Source: Syngnathus acus
Lineage: Eukaryota > Chordata > Actinopteri > Syngnathiformes > Syngnathidae
Direction of reading: 5' to 3'
Assembly: GCF_901709675.1 (NCBI RefSeq)
Contig: NC_051097.1
Coordinates: forward strand, 5,175,039 to 5,239,038
Length of the DNA: 64,000 nucleotides
Part shown: in pieces, positions 38,676 through 50,997 of the stretch
How positions within the stretch are numbered: the first letter of the stretch is position 1
How the letters are laid out: every line of letters begins with the position of its first letter
Translations under genes and position numbers: made by a program
The notes under the pieces: generated by a model
What the model saw: only the letters and a program-made list of their open reading frames with translations
Databases searched by the model: none
What the model was told of the DNA's origin: nothing

Positions 38676-39146
38676 GTGTCAAAGACAAGGCTCGGGGGCC
38701 AGATACGGCCCGCCACATCATTTTATGTGGCCCCCGAAGACAAATTGTGCATCAACTTCATCAGTCAATACTAAAGTTACAAAATGTCTTCACTTTAAAA
38801 AAAATACAGATATTGCTAGCAATTTTTGTTACCATTGATCTTTTCAAAATATTTAAACAATTTTTACTAGTCTCCAGTTTCAAACTTAGTTATTCATCAG
38901 TTTGAAAACTATGACTATTGATTGATTGATTGATATCTTTATTTCGAACATCCAAAACAAAAAAGAAAAACAAAAAAAAAAAAACAAATAACACTCTAAA
39001 GTGCCACATAAGTCCATACAAAACAAAAAAAAATAAACCAACAAATAGAAGTAAATACATTAAATAAATTAATTAATTAGTAATAATAATACATAAGTAA
39101 ATAAAAAACTATGATGCGGCCCGTGACAAAAATGAGTTTGACACCA
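38676..39146 (+). mobile_element. hAT-like MITE interrupted by a retrotransposon tail
   Basis: The ends are GTGTCAAA (38676-38683) and TTTGACAC (39137-39144), an inverted pair. Left body: CTCGGGGGCCAGATACGGCC. Right body: GATGCGGCCCGTGACAAAAA. Without the nested insertion the element would be about 270 bp. It belongs to the same family as the fragment at 29831. Family naming is by resemblance only. Confidence 0.65.
38915..39104 (-). mobile_element. 5'-truncated LINE tail nested in the MITE, with 10-bp target duplication
   Basis: On the minus strand the insert ends in TTCGAAATAAAGATATCAAT and then CAAT repeats, the form of a LINE 3' end. The 10-mer AAAACTATGA lies immediately left (38905-38914) and immediately right (39105-39114), a perfect target-site duplication from target-primed reverse transcription. 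No coding sequence is carried. Confidence 0.8.
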
Positions 39147-40004
39147 CTGATCTATTTGAATGGATTGAATGTGTGACACACACAGTAGGCAATTGTCCGA
39201 ACCAAGTTGCAATCGTATAAGAAGTAGTGGAAAGTTTAGCAATTGATTTACTTAGTGCGACACATCCACATTTATTAATTCATCTTAAGTGGATGACGCA
39301 CCCGGTGACTAATTCGACCACTGCGTCTATTCAAGGGATGGTATAAAAGCAACTAACTGTTTTGTCCCTGATGAGAAAAAAAGAGTTGTCTATCTGGGAA
39401 CATATTTATTTAGCTTAAGCGAATGAAGCACCCCAGTAGGCAACTGAATGTACCATGATACAGTCAACTGCATCAACGGGGAGAAGAAAAGGGAGCAATT
39501 GATTAAAGCTCACTTGAGGTGCTTGGATAACAATGGCTGGTCAATTAGCTCAGTTGGGGCGGGGGTGTTAAAAGGCACAGTGGGAAACCTCGTGTGTTGT
39601 TCATTTCCTACTGACTGATGGGAGAAAAACGCTAATGCAACAAAAGGGCTCCACTTTAATCTTACAGATTTTAAAGACTAACAAAAAAGGCTTCCAGATA
39701 TTGGCTAATCAAATTGAAGTCTTTGTTTTGCTTTAAAGGGCTTTCGGGCGGGGTGTGTGAAGGGGCTCGTTTCAGGCACAAGCATTGGACTGATGGCTTA
39801 CATAAAAGGTGCTTTTTCTCCAACTCAAGTGGAGTGTTCACACAATAGGTTGCCTCTAAAGGCATTTTTCTTGGCTTTCTTATCCTTCCAGCTACAGGCT
39901 GAATGGACGTGTGACACCATGAATTGTGCCACAAAGAAATCCAAGCAGCCTTTTCCTAAAACCTGCTCTCTTTCTAAACTATTAGATTAATTACTCTATT
40001 CAAG
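39147..40004. other. Intergenic sequence, nothing recognised
   Basis: No known protein or repeat identified; only frames shorter than 90 codons. Confidence 0.5.
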
Positions 40005-40450
40005 TCACATTTATTTATATAAGTGAAACACAAAAGAGTTTCAAAGTGTTTCATAAATCCACAGTTCAGAGATCAAATACATCCCCTGGTTTAAGTCCCC
40101 CACTGGGCCGAGCAAGGAAGAATTCCAAGAGAAAACATTTGAAAAAGGAAGAAACCTTGAGAAGGGAACACATGCGGAGCGATCCTATTCCCAGGACGGC
40201 GTGACTGCATTGAATGATCACATTATCCTGCATGATAAACAAATGTGATGTAATGTTAGTTTCAACAGTGTGAAAGTCCATTTGATGATATGATGGGCCG
40301 CAGGTAGATACCGCTGGGGAAGCGGTCCTCCTCCCTCAGGTGATCAGGATGCCGACAACTCCGCCACCAGTCACCTAGCCCTGAGTGACAGAGCAGCAAA
40401 AGGTTGAGTACCAATCCCTGCGGGACTCCGCAGGAGACGTTACAATACTC
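40005..40450. mobile_element. Probable degraded interspersed repeat
   Basis: CACATTTATTTATATAAGTG, CAAAGTGTTTCATAAAT, AAGAATTCCAAGAGAAAAC and the GC-rich CTGCGGGACTCCGCAGGAG resemble phrases of longer fish repeats (TTTATTTATATAGC..AAAGTGCTTTAC type). GCGGGACTCCGC is itself a small hairpin. Boundaries and class cannot be set without a repeat library. Confidence 0.3.
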
Positions 40451-40613
40451 GCATTACTCACAAGCCACAATGACATGAATTACATTGTATGTCCTGTCTG
40501 ATGCATGAGATCCCTAACCCTTTTAGGTCTTTAATACCCAGATAAAATTACAACATAACAGTTGGTAAAATTTAGTCAAAGATACTACAAAAAGTCTCGG
40601 AGCAGATACACAG

Positions 40614-41028
40614 TACCGTATTTTCCGGACTATAAGGCGCACCGGACTATAACGGGCACCTTCAATGAATGGCCCATTTTAAAACTTTGTCCTCATATAA
40701 GGCGCACCGGACTATAAGGCGCACAATTAATGCATCATGTCCGATTTTAATCCAAATCAAATCATTCTCCATTTTATCTTTTTTATTTCAACTTCAGACG
40801 CAACAAATTACTTTATAATCACAAAATAATGATCCATAGTCTTTTTGATTCATGATTCATAGTCTTCAGCGGGCCACTTATGATTGATTTCATGACACAA
40901 TGCTTCGGGCCAGTTTAAATTTAGGAATTTGGTCCATATATAAGGCGCACCGGACTATAAGGCGCACTGTCAGCTTTTGAGAAAATGTTTGGTTTTTAGG
41001 TGCGCCTTATAGTCCGGAAAATACGGTA
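40614..41028. mobile_element. TA-flanked non-autonomous DNA transposon, 415-bp form (copy 2)
   Basis: Same ends (CCGTATTTTCCGGACTATA and TATAGTCCGGAAAATACGG), same length and nearly identical core as the element at 33439-33853, again flanked by TA. Differences are scattered single bases, e.g. CTATAACGGGCACC against CTATAAGGTGCACC near the left end. Confidence 0.85.
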
Positions 41029-44000
41029 CATTTTTACATACCACCTAAGTACCATGTAAGGCTGTACAGTGTTGTGTTGTGATTACAGACAAATGCCATG
41101 ACCAGATATTACTTACGTTCTTCCATTTTCTATCACGCTTGTCCTCATTAGTGTTGCAGATGAGCTGAAGCACTGCTTGCCATGAGCCAAACACAGGGCG
41201 CATATCCTTAAACAAGCATGCAAAATCTCTGAAGAAGGAAGATGAAAAATAAAAACAAGCATGCCAAATATTATTAAATATAGCTTTTTTTTAATGAGAA
41301 ATAGATTATAATATGAAACATTCATTGAAAGAAGCTGATATGACCTCAACAAAACGGAGGAAAAAAAAACATTTACATTGGCAAGGTATTAGATGCGAAA
41401 TTTTTAGGACACATTTAATGGATACATGTAAGCAACACGACATAGCATGATGCAAGACGCGTAAATGACTGCCGTTAAATTTGTTCTACTGTATACATTG
41501 CAAGTAGCGGAACATTTGCAAACTGTTCTTGTCTGGGCGCAAAATTCAAAATTAGTTTCTCATTCATTATGTATTAGGTGCATTTTGAGGTTCCCCTTAA
41601 AAGTTTTTAAATTCCCATATATCACTCACCTTAATCAAAATGACTAACTTCACCCCCATAAATGTGAAAAATAGCCACATTTTTAAAGTAGGTTGGCGTA
41701 ATTTCACTGTATACAAATGGTTTTACGCTGTCAGTATATGATATAGAAAACAAAATAAACACCATAGACGTGCATGTTTTACGGACCTTCCTGTTGCTCA
41801 ACAACAAAAGTTAAATGGTCCCGATAACACAAAAACATTCTCAAAGTGTGATGGGCCTGATGAGAACCACTCTATACTTTGCACTAATACACTGGACTAA
41901 TTAGGTTACTGCAACAAGCATAGTACTGCAAAAAGTATCGTGAATAACTGGGGATAGAATTTAATTTAGAAAGCAAAAGCTCCTTAACAGGAGATTGTCA
42001 TTGAGAGATATTTTGACCAGTTCTAAATATGTTAAAGGGATAAATAACAGGCACTTAATCATAAGAATAATCAATTTAATAGAATTATAGGGTATAATTT
42101 CTTGGGAATTGTCCAATGTAGTGCCAATGAAACAGGGACCAACAGTATTTACCGCGTCTTTTATAAGCCTCGACTTTCTGATTTGACATCCACTCACGGG
42201 AGGCAGTCAGGCACAGTTTCAGCAGTTAGCACACTCGCGTATGAAAGCATCTGCGAGATTTGAACATTGAACACAAAAGCCAAAGAAAAGTAAAAAAACA
42301 GCATAAATAGTCAAGACGCCTGCTTTCAGTGTTGGAAGAGTCAACTAATATACTATATAAGAGATGATTATTGTTAGCATGCAAATGCTGCACTTGGGAT
42401 GTTTCGCCACATTTTACCATTTCCATATTAGCATGCTACTAAGCTGAAAATTCGTAGTTGAGTTGCATAAACTAATATGATAATGACACTAAAATGTTAG
42501 TTTGTATGGGGCGGATGGAACCTTTTACATAACAGCTTTGTACGTTTAACATTGAAAACTTTCCAAAGTCTACCGCGTGAAATGATAACCGAGTCAAAGT
42601 GGAATTTGACTCACGCAAGCCGATAACATAAAGCAATTATGGGATCAATGGGATATCACAAATTCACATTAAAGGAGACATGTTTTTTTTTTTACCACTA
42701 AAAACAGTTCGAAGATCGGCATCAAGTATCACCAATTTTCTCATCCTTTTTTTTTTGCAGCCTTGATGACAAGTTTGGAATTAGTCTCATCTACCTCTCA
42801 TGTGTAGCTTCGGTTAATGTGCGGTAACTTTCCTGCTCTGCTTAGCTTTTAACTTTGACATAATAGTTATGTTTAGTCCATCGTAATTCAAAAATGTTAT
42901 GTCGTCACTCAGCCTACTTGCCAAATCATGGGAAAAAAAAAATCAGTGTGAAGGTATTATTTTGCAAATTCTACATAAAATCTTGCTCAGACACATTTTA
43001 GAAATAGATAGCTCACAAATGATTTACACTTACCAAGTGGACAGGCACATCAGAAAACCAACTGTGTGTATACAAGTGATTAAAAGGTCAATTTTCCATG
43101 TTACGTCCACTTTAAATACTGTTAATTGCGGGCAAAATTAGGAAAAAAAACGTCACTAAACTGCAAATCTAGGTATGGATTTCGGAAATTTGTGCCTCTG
43201 CAATAGCCACAAGACTTTGTGTCTCATTCACAGTGAAGCAGCAATATATAGCAAGATCCAACAACCAAATAAAATTAAATCTCAAGAGATTTGTTTTGCA
43301 ATTAGCTGGATCTCTTTTTTGTGCCAATAGAATATAATGACACCAGGTCACCAGGTATATCAACCAGCAAAACACATGAGAGAAACAATATAATTTCCAT
43401 GTCCAACAAATGGGATTAATACATTAGTCATCTGGGATGGAATAAAAACAAAAATACAGGCAGTAGTGAAAATATTCCAAATTAAAATATATGATTTTAC
43501 ATGTGAATATCTTTTTTTGCAGCACATGTGGCTCGCCAAAATACTATTTGCTGGGTTTTTGTCTCAAATCAACTGAGAGACAAGTAAATCGTGTTGTGAT
43601 CAACCCTTATTCTAGCTTTGGGGTGGAAGGGGTGGGGGCGTCTATGGCTTTTAGTCAGCGTGCCTCATGGATGAATGCTAACATTTTGGTGCTCAAGAAA
43701 AAGCTTCACAAACCAGCAGTCACAACATTGTTACTATTTTTTTGTTTGTTTGTCCGTTTTACGCAAAGCAGTACAAAATTAGCATCGACTGTTAAATCCA
43801 CGACAATGATGCAGTCACGCAGCGGGAAAGTTACTGCCTTGTGAAAACACACCAAAACAAAAAAAACACGCAAGAATTGAAAAATTGGACACATTCAATT
43901 AATTATCGAGCCCCCCAAAAAGTCAAAAGGTATGTGCTGACAAACACACACCATCACATCCACTGTATAGGTATATATATAAACAGCTGGCTTTTTGTTA

Positions 44001-44184
44001 TTTGACGTGACTATCCATTACGGGCCTGCTGCGTGTGCCTTACATGTCAGAACGATGACCGAGTGCTTCATAACTCACCGACTCGCCGAGGGTTGGAGAA
44101 GTAATAAAGACTCTATAATAAATGCGTTGGTTACGTTACACGCTATCGAGCTGTTTTTAAATCCTTAAGGTGTATAGAAACATT
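41029..44184. other. Intergenic sequence downstream of brinp1
   Basis: AT-rich. A SINE-like 3' fragment (CCATTTTCTATCACGCTTGT, then CCTCATTAGTGTTGC) lies at 41118-41165. No recognised protein. The far end of the brinp1 3' UTR could extend into this interval. Confidence 0.45.
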
Positions 44185-44190
44185 TTTAAT
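44185..44190 (-). terminator. brinp1: Candidate poly(A) signal of brinp1
   Basis: ATTAAA on the minus strand, about 475 bases after the brinp1 stop. It is the common variant of AATAAA. No nearer canonical AATAAA was seen, but the true 3' end is not demonstrated and could lie further left. Confidence 0.3.
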
Positions 44191-44665
44191 TTGCATGTTA
44201 GCAGAAATAAAAGATATCTGGTCTGCCCGCTTGATTATTATTTTTTTGTTAAAAATGTTTTTTTTTTTCTTTTTTGACATCCCAGGTAAAGAAGAATGGC
44301 AGTTTCAGATACAACCTTCCGATCAAGGCCTCTTTATCGTGAGTATCCTTTTTTTTTTTTAAATCTCTCTCTCTTTGACAAAGTTCTTTGGAGGAATGAC
44401 AGACATGCTTGGACACGTATGTTACAGTCCTATAACGTTAGTTCCGATTAACATCGTCCTTTCATAGATGCCTTTTTCGTTTCCTCCCCCTCTTTTTACG
44501 AATTATGCTTACAAAGTTTGAGTTACATCAAAAAGGCAGAAAAGGTCCAAAAGAGGAAAAAGGCAAAAGAAAAAATGAAATAAGAGCCCACCCGGGAGGT
44601 TCAGTTCATTGGCGGGCATTTTTTCGGTGTTGTTCTCCGTCCTTACGTTGGACATCTTAAAGTGA

Positions 44666-45800
44666 TCAACACAATTTTGCAGTCAGATGATCTGATTGTT
44701 TTAGTATCTCTGTGCTGTACATGTCCAAGGCATGATTGACCCTGATCATTTCACTGTTGTTGAGCTTGAGCCGATGCTTCAGCATACATGAAAAGAGGTC
44801 CAGCTGGGGTTTGCCGGGTGCAGAGGGAGGGGCGAGACGGTTAATCCGATCCCGTATGTCCAGTAACAGGAGCATGACGGACGACGCAGAGTAGAACTGA
44901 CTTCCTTGCGTGTACGACTGGTTGACCTGTTGGACGGCGCTGCGGAGGAGGTCTGCGTTGAAGCGCAGGCTGTAGCCAAACACTTGAATGTCGGATATTT
45001 TGATGTAGATCTGCCGTTTGTTTGGGTCTGCCAGATCGACGGGACCCGTGTCGTTGCGGAGCCCGGTGGGGATCTTGGCTCGGCTCCTCAAGTAGATATG
45101 GACGGTCTCGAAGAAGGTCTTCCAGCGGTTGCCCAGCAACAGGGTCCAGTTGAAGCACTGGGTGTTCTGAAGGCGCACCTTTTCCCAGCGGGGGTAACCG
45201 TGCTCACCGAATGGCATGCTCCAGCCTTCCGAGTGGCTGCCGCTGAACGGGTTAACGTAGACGAAGAACATGGGGTCGATGCTGCTGTTGCGCATCTGAC
45301 AGATCTTCATGGACAGGCCGATGATCATGTGGAGGTAGTCCATGCGGTTTTTGTTGCTTTTGAGTGTCAGGGACATGCGCTTACGCCACCGAGGGTCAAA
45401 GAAAGTCTCCAGGCGGATCTCGTTACTAATGAACGTGGTGTGGATATATAGTCGGGAGTCCATTTTTTGCAACAGGTACTTAAGTTCCAGATCCTGAAAG
45501 TCCAGGTCCGTTTCGAAGCTGATGAACTGCTCGCTCCGCTCTGAGTCCACATTTTGGGGCTCGCAGCGGCCGCGGTACAACTTGTAGCCCTTGTTGCATG
45601 AGCCGCACTGCGAGATGTTGGCCAAGCTGCACATGGCGCAGCTGTTGTTGCCCCCGATGACGCAAGGGATGGGTCGCTGGCACAGGGTGACACCCGTGTG
45701 GCACACGCACGTTCGCTGGCTTTCCAGGAAGGTTCCCCAAAAGCCGTTCTCGTTGCAGTAGAGGAAAGACTGGACCCTGTTGAGCCACTGCATCACCGAC
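44666..45800 (-). CDS. brinp1: brinp1, last coding exon (C-terminal 377 residues)
   Basis: Encodes the C-terminal half of BRINP1, a glycoprotein of the secretory pathway in neurons, reported to restrain cell-cycle progression. The exon opens after the acceptor AACAAG with G, completing an Arg codon split with the previous exon, then reads [20 protein letters not shown]. Visible features are a Cys-rich module ([40 protein letters not shown]), a long conserved block ([58 protein letters not shown]), glycosylation sequons (NIS, NSS, NWT, NDT, NQS) and the terminus TAKLC. It agrees far better with BRINP1 than with BRINP2/3, which have a different Cys module and a longer loop near the linker. The open frame continues upstream of the acceptor, but those residues are intronic. 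Confidence 0.96.
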
Positions 45801-47207
45801 CTTGTTGGAAAAGACATGAAAATATATAGGGTTAAAATTTTAGCAAGATGGAGGACAAAGTAACCAATTGTCCCTTTCCCACTAGCCATGTGTGTGTACG
45901 GTGCGGACTCAGGATGAAAAATCAGAGTAGACCAACAATTTTCTAGTTTCCAATGTGTTAATGGACTCGTGCATGGTTATATAAGAATATGGCGAGTACC
46001 AGTAAAATTGTTTTATGCGCTTACGGTGTGGCCTTTGTAATCCAAGGCCAGCCTGTAGCCTGGAGTCGTAACAAGAGCGTGAAGTTTAACACCCGAGACT
46101 CATTTCCCACACCCTGTTGCGTTTCAAGCTGCCAACACTTATTTCATACGTCACACTAACCAGGAAATTAAAATTAAAAAGCAGTGATGCTGAAAAAAAA
46201 GTAGTGCCAATGAAATTTTTAAGACTGACAATGAAAAACGCTTCCTTACATTTATTATAAACAACGAACATTTAATATTCATCTGAATAGCCCATGGCAG
46301 TGTTCTGACTCCACGCACAAGGCATTTAATTTGATCAAATATGACTAGATTTCAGGACAATTTTCCAAGCGTCTTAATATTTTGCAAGACATCTATTACT
46401 TTTTTTTGTGTGCGTTGAATTGGAATCTCTTGTGCATTTAATAAGGTTGTTTTTTATGAGGTGGATAATGGAGAGGGTTGAGATTGTTGGTGGTGGCTGT
46501 AAAATGCCAAAATGATACATTCCCTGGAGAAATTTAGTCCGCCTTGTCTGTGAGGTGGCAATTCTGCGGAAATTCAGCGTGATGGAGACGAGAGAGTAGG
46601 ACGTCCTTTCCTTTTTACAAAAGGGAGGAGTTTAGTTATTTCCCTCAGGTGGAAGGTAGCACTTGCTATTCTTAGTTCGTCTGCGCTTCCCCGCAGGCAT
46701 CTTTCCATGTCATCCTGACAGTATTGGAACTTCATTTCTGATTATAGGAAGTGAATTCAATTTTTTTTTTTGAGAGAGAGGAAAGTTGGTCAAGGTTAGC
46801 GTGACATGTTAATGAACCCGAGTTTCTAACTATGATGGATGACATTGCATTGTTACTAGAGCGCAAATCCCACCCGAGCTATGCGCCTAAATGAATTTGC
46901 ACCTATGGAGGACGTTGAGCTGGCTAACTTTAGAGCCGACGTATCGGTTTAGGAAGCACTTCAAATCTGAAGCTGCCTTTAAGAAGACAAGGCAGTTCAG
47001 TGACTGACTACCACTGGGAAAACTTTTGAATCCGGGTCAAATGGTGTCACAACAACTTTGCCAAGAGGCAGTAAAGTGAAATTACACACAACAAACTTAT
47101 GCTGACGGGTTAAAGATGTCAATTACAGAAATTATTCCTACGAAAAACACCTCTTGGCCACAAATATAAAAAAAGTAGATATTGCCAATGTGAAGGATGT
47201 TAAATAG

Positions 47208-47518
47208 TACCGTATTTTCCGCACTATAAGGCGCACCGGATTATAAGGCGCACCTTCAATGAATGGCCCATTTTAAAACTTTGTCCATATATAAGGCGCA
47301 CCGGATTACAAGGCACACCTTCAATGAATGGCCCATTTTAAAACTTTGTCCATATATAAGATATATACATTTGGCCCGCGGGCCGGACTTTGGACACGCC
47401 TGCTGTAGCGGCTCAATATTGGTCCATATATAAGGCGCACCTGATTATAAGGCGCACTGTCGGCTTTTGAGAAAATTGGAGGTTTTTAGGTGCGCCTTAT
47501 AGTGCGGAAAATACGGTA
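47208..47518. mobile_element. TA-flanked non-autonomous DNA transposon, short form (second copy)
   Basis: Ends CCGTATTTTCCGCACTATA and TATAGTGCGGAAAATACGG with flanking TA. The interior matches the element at 17920-18249, including the duplicated ATGGCCCATTTTAAAACTTT unit and the GGCCCGCGGGCC segment, but lacks the right arm of the palindrome. It sits in the last brinp1 intron. Confidence 0.85.
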
Positions 47519-48409
47519 CAATGTCTTTACAAAATGATCAGTGAGAACTGAAATGATCAGGTTTGTTGTCTCGTCTCTTAATTACTAACTCCCTCATTTG
47601 GCAAAATACTTTGCAGCACTTCCTCCGACCCGGGTAAATGGCACAACAAGAGACCGAGACGGATCACCCGTAGGAGCTTTGCAGGTCTACACAAGATCTC
47701 TTCAAGAGCTACCAAAGATGACGACCGCATCCCATGTTTAGGCCTTGTTTGTGTTCGCTATGTGCTTTTTTTTTACTCACTTATTGAATTTGAACCTGTA
47801 AATAAAGTTTTGATGCATATAAAGTCAGCATTCACACTATTCCTCCTCTTCAGCTTTCATAAGTATTCTCTATCATCAGTAGAGTCCTGAAGAGGATAAT
47901 ACATTTTGGGAAAATCCAACTAGACTGGAAATATTGTAAGTAGGTCATATCACAGGAGCTGTATTACTGTGTATTACCTTTTATTTGCTTTCTTCCTCGT
48001 ACCTCAGCATAATTTTACAGTTTCAATTCTAATAATAAGAGCGTTTTGGCCTGTGATTTTTGGCTTCTTTGCTCTGTTGGTTTTTACTTTAGACTGTACT
48101 TGGCGTCGACTCAAAGCGCCTTCGAATCAGTGAAGTGAAAAAGCTTTGCCTTGGAAAATGTTCATATTATCATATCCACATCATTATCATTTTGGTTCTG
48201 GGCAGACTCAAACTCTCATGCCGCTTGCCCTGGCTGTATGTTTATCTGAAATTAGGGTGTGAGGGGAAAGAAAATACCATAAAGCTCCAGGCAATACTTT
48301 GGCCAAAACCATACAGTTGTTGCACCAGGTGTTGACAGATAGAGCGGGAGTGTTGGAATAGATTGTCGCGAAGTGTTAATAATGCCGCTCTTATTTGACC
48401 AGCGGTTGT

Positions 48410-48620
48410 GTACAAATTTCAACCACACACTTGTTGATTTGTATTAGAAACGGCACCCAAAAATGTATGCTAATTAGCAGGCAGCAGGTTAAATATGCAC
48501 ATAAGCATGAATGTGTCTTTCTGGTTTCTATTCTAATTGAGCATTTGCATGAAAGTCTTAAGCAGCTGATTTGCATAATGGTGCCATGACAGAGCGCAGC
48601 ACCGCTCCAATTAGCAACTG
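48410..48620. promoter_or_regulatory. Candidate conserved enhancer-like block in brinp1 intron
   Basis: Dense homeodomain- and POU-type motifs: GCTAATTAGC, CTAATTGAGC, ATTTGCAT twice (octamer-like, within GAGCATTTGCATG and TGATTTGCATAAT), and CCAATTAGC. The texture is like vertebrate conserved non-coding elements near neural genes. Conservation itself is not tested here. Confidence 0.3.
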
Positions 48621-50961
48621 GAAATGGGAACGACGCTTGCTATTCGGAGTACATCATGTGAATGACAGAACTCCCCAAAACAGTCATTTATTATGATAAC
48701 CACTTTATGATTTCTATAGCAGATCAGATTGAGCTCTGAACCGGTCTTAATTGTCTGTATCTGTGACTTGACTGTCGGTCAAAATAATCCCATGATCAAG
48801 AATTGCAGCACATTTTAAAACTCGCCTGGCTGAAGTCGGCTCGTTTTGAGAGTTTGGTCCTGACTATCATTTGAAAGAACGTCATAAGTTTAACAGTCTT
48901 ATTTACGTAAGCTTTATTTCAAAGTAAAACGCCCCCGAGAACTGACACACATTAACTAATAGACATATAAAAGTAAGCCATGGAAACTTAAAAAAAAAAT
49001 GCAATCATTTCATGTCATTATTAGGTTGAAATACCGAGATAAATTGTTTTCACCGCGTTGTCTGGCTTGCTTAGATTTGTCGTAGGAATCAAAAAACAAT
49101 CAAATGGAATAGATGTTTATTTCCACTGAGAATACTTAGCGTCTGTGAGGGGCTTCAAAGTTAAATGAGCTCAGATTACATGCATCATAAATTCCTCCCA
49201 AAGAGAAAGTCGAATCAACAGGGGAAAAAAAACACATTAATTTACCTTTATTATTTTGTATATTAACAGCAGACTTTTGTTTTTATATAACAGAGATTGA
49301 TCGTGTGTGGGGATTCTTATTTCAATTGTTTAGTCACAGTCGTGGCTTATTGGGGAAGTCAATGCCAAGTGAGGCAACGTAGAGAAAATAAGCGTGCAAA
49401 AGTGAATTTAGTCTAAGTGAGTAAGCTTTGTAGTTAAGATATCTTATTTTCACTTCTTTTTTTTTTTTAATGTCTGGAAACAACATGTAAGAGATCAGCC
49501 TGTTAAGGCAAATACCAAACGATACAATAAATTTCATAAATAAGTATAAATACAGTACATAAGACATAATTAATATACTATATGTTATATAAATATAATA
49601 CATAAATAGCAGCTCAATTATGTAATTTTATCATCATTATTTTAAAAAAAAATCTTTCTCTGATATGAGATATAAATATTGACTCTTCATTTTTGCTTTT
49701 TTATTGGGTGGGGCAGATTTACCCAATAACACTTTTACTATTTTAAGAAACATAACATGAGGGTCTAAAATGTAAACATTGAGCATTTACCTAACATCAT
49801 GTCATTAGAGAATGCACATTATGTTTCCTGGGTACATTTATTCACATACTGTTTTGCATTTCCACGACTAAAATAACCTTGACGTTGCCAATCAACGTGA
49901 ATTATCCTTTGCCAAGAACATTTAATTAGTCAGAAGAACTTTAGCATTAAAGCCTTCTTGGACTGCTTCAGATTGTTTTGTTTATCCTATAAAGATGTGT
50001 TGCGAGAAGCGTTGGATGGCCACTGGTGATGTTTGCACTTTTGGGGAGCTGAGAGGACTGCAGAGGAATCTGCAGGAGGCGCCACTGAACATAATTTTCA
50101 CAGCGGCCCTCCGAGTGAAAGCATGCAACATTGGCGGCTGTGTGACAACATGCAACCCCGTTGTGGGTTTTGATGTATGAATGGCGGCAGTCCCACGCTG
50201 GGGATTGGCCCTGTGGTGCATGTTGTGGGCCTGAGATGCTTTCACAGCATCATCATCAGCTGCTGCTGCCTGGCTTGGACGTGGATGTTAAAATGCCTCC
50301 CTGAGGAGGTGCCGTGGTGGTGGTGGTGGGCACACATTTTGGAAACACTTGACAGATAGATTTTCAGTTTTGCTGCAATTCCCTCATCTATTGATGAGGG
50401 CTGCCAGAAGTAAGGGCAAGTCCCACTTGGTGCGGGGGACCTATGTTCTAACACCACATACATGACAGCACATTTTGAAACAAGCTTTGGGACTGGGCGT
50501 TTACAAGCTTTACACTTCAGCCTAGTCATTTTGAGCTTTATTATCAGTATACCAATTTTCAATTGTATATATTTTCAGTATTGTGAAATTTTTTCTGCAA
50601 TAAAAATAATGCTGGTGAAGTACTACCAACCTTACTAACTCAGAGGAGTTAACAGTTTAACCATATGCAAGGAACCAAACCCTGTTGCAGGTAGCAATCT
50701 GCCAGCAATCAGCAGAAATGATACATGCATTCTGTTTTTAGCATGAAATGTTACAAGAGACTTAATCAAATGAGCAATAGTCAGCAACACTAAATATGGT
50801 AAAACATTAACCCATTTATTCAAACATTTAGGTTACACGTTGGATCTGCATGCTAGATTCAGACGCTGCTGAATAGACGCGCAAGAAACATGACTGCAAA
50901 TATTGGATGCAGCCCAATAAAATAATTCTATTTTAACCAATATTATCAATCTGATCCAATA

Positions 50962-50997
50962 CTGTTTATTTATTTATTTATGTATTTATTTATTTGG
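50962..50997. repeat. (TTTA)n microsatellite
   Basis: TTTATTTATTTATTTATG followed by further TATTTATTTATT units, directly visible. Nearby ATCTGATCCAATACTG and TATTCGATAGC could be a degraded MITE. Confidence 0.75.

Noticed and set aside
44906-45451. 181-codon plus-strand frame within the last brinp1 exon
   Set aside because: Antisense shadow of a strongly conserved coding exon; no splice sites or homology of its own.
45801-45889. Upstream extension of the brinp1 last-exon frame starting with Met-Ala-Ser-Gly
   Set aside because: The homology begins exactly after an acceptor AG at 45801-45802, and the split Arg codon fits the preceding exon. The extension is intronic read-through.
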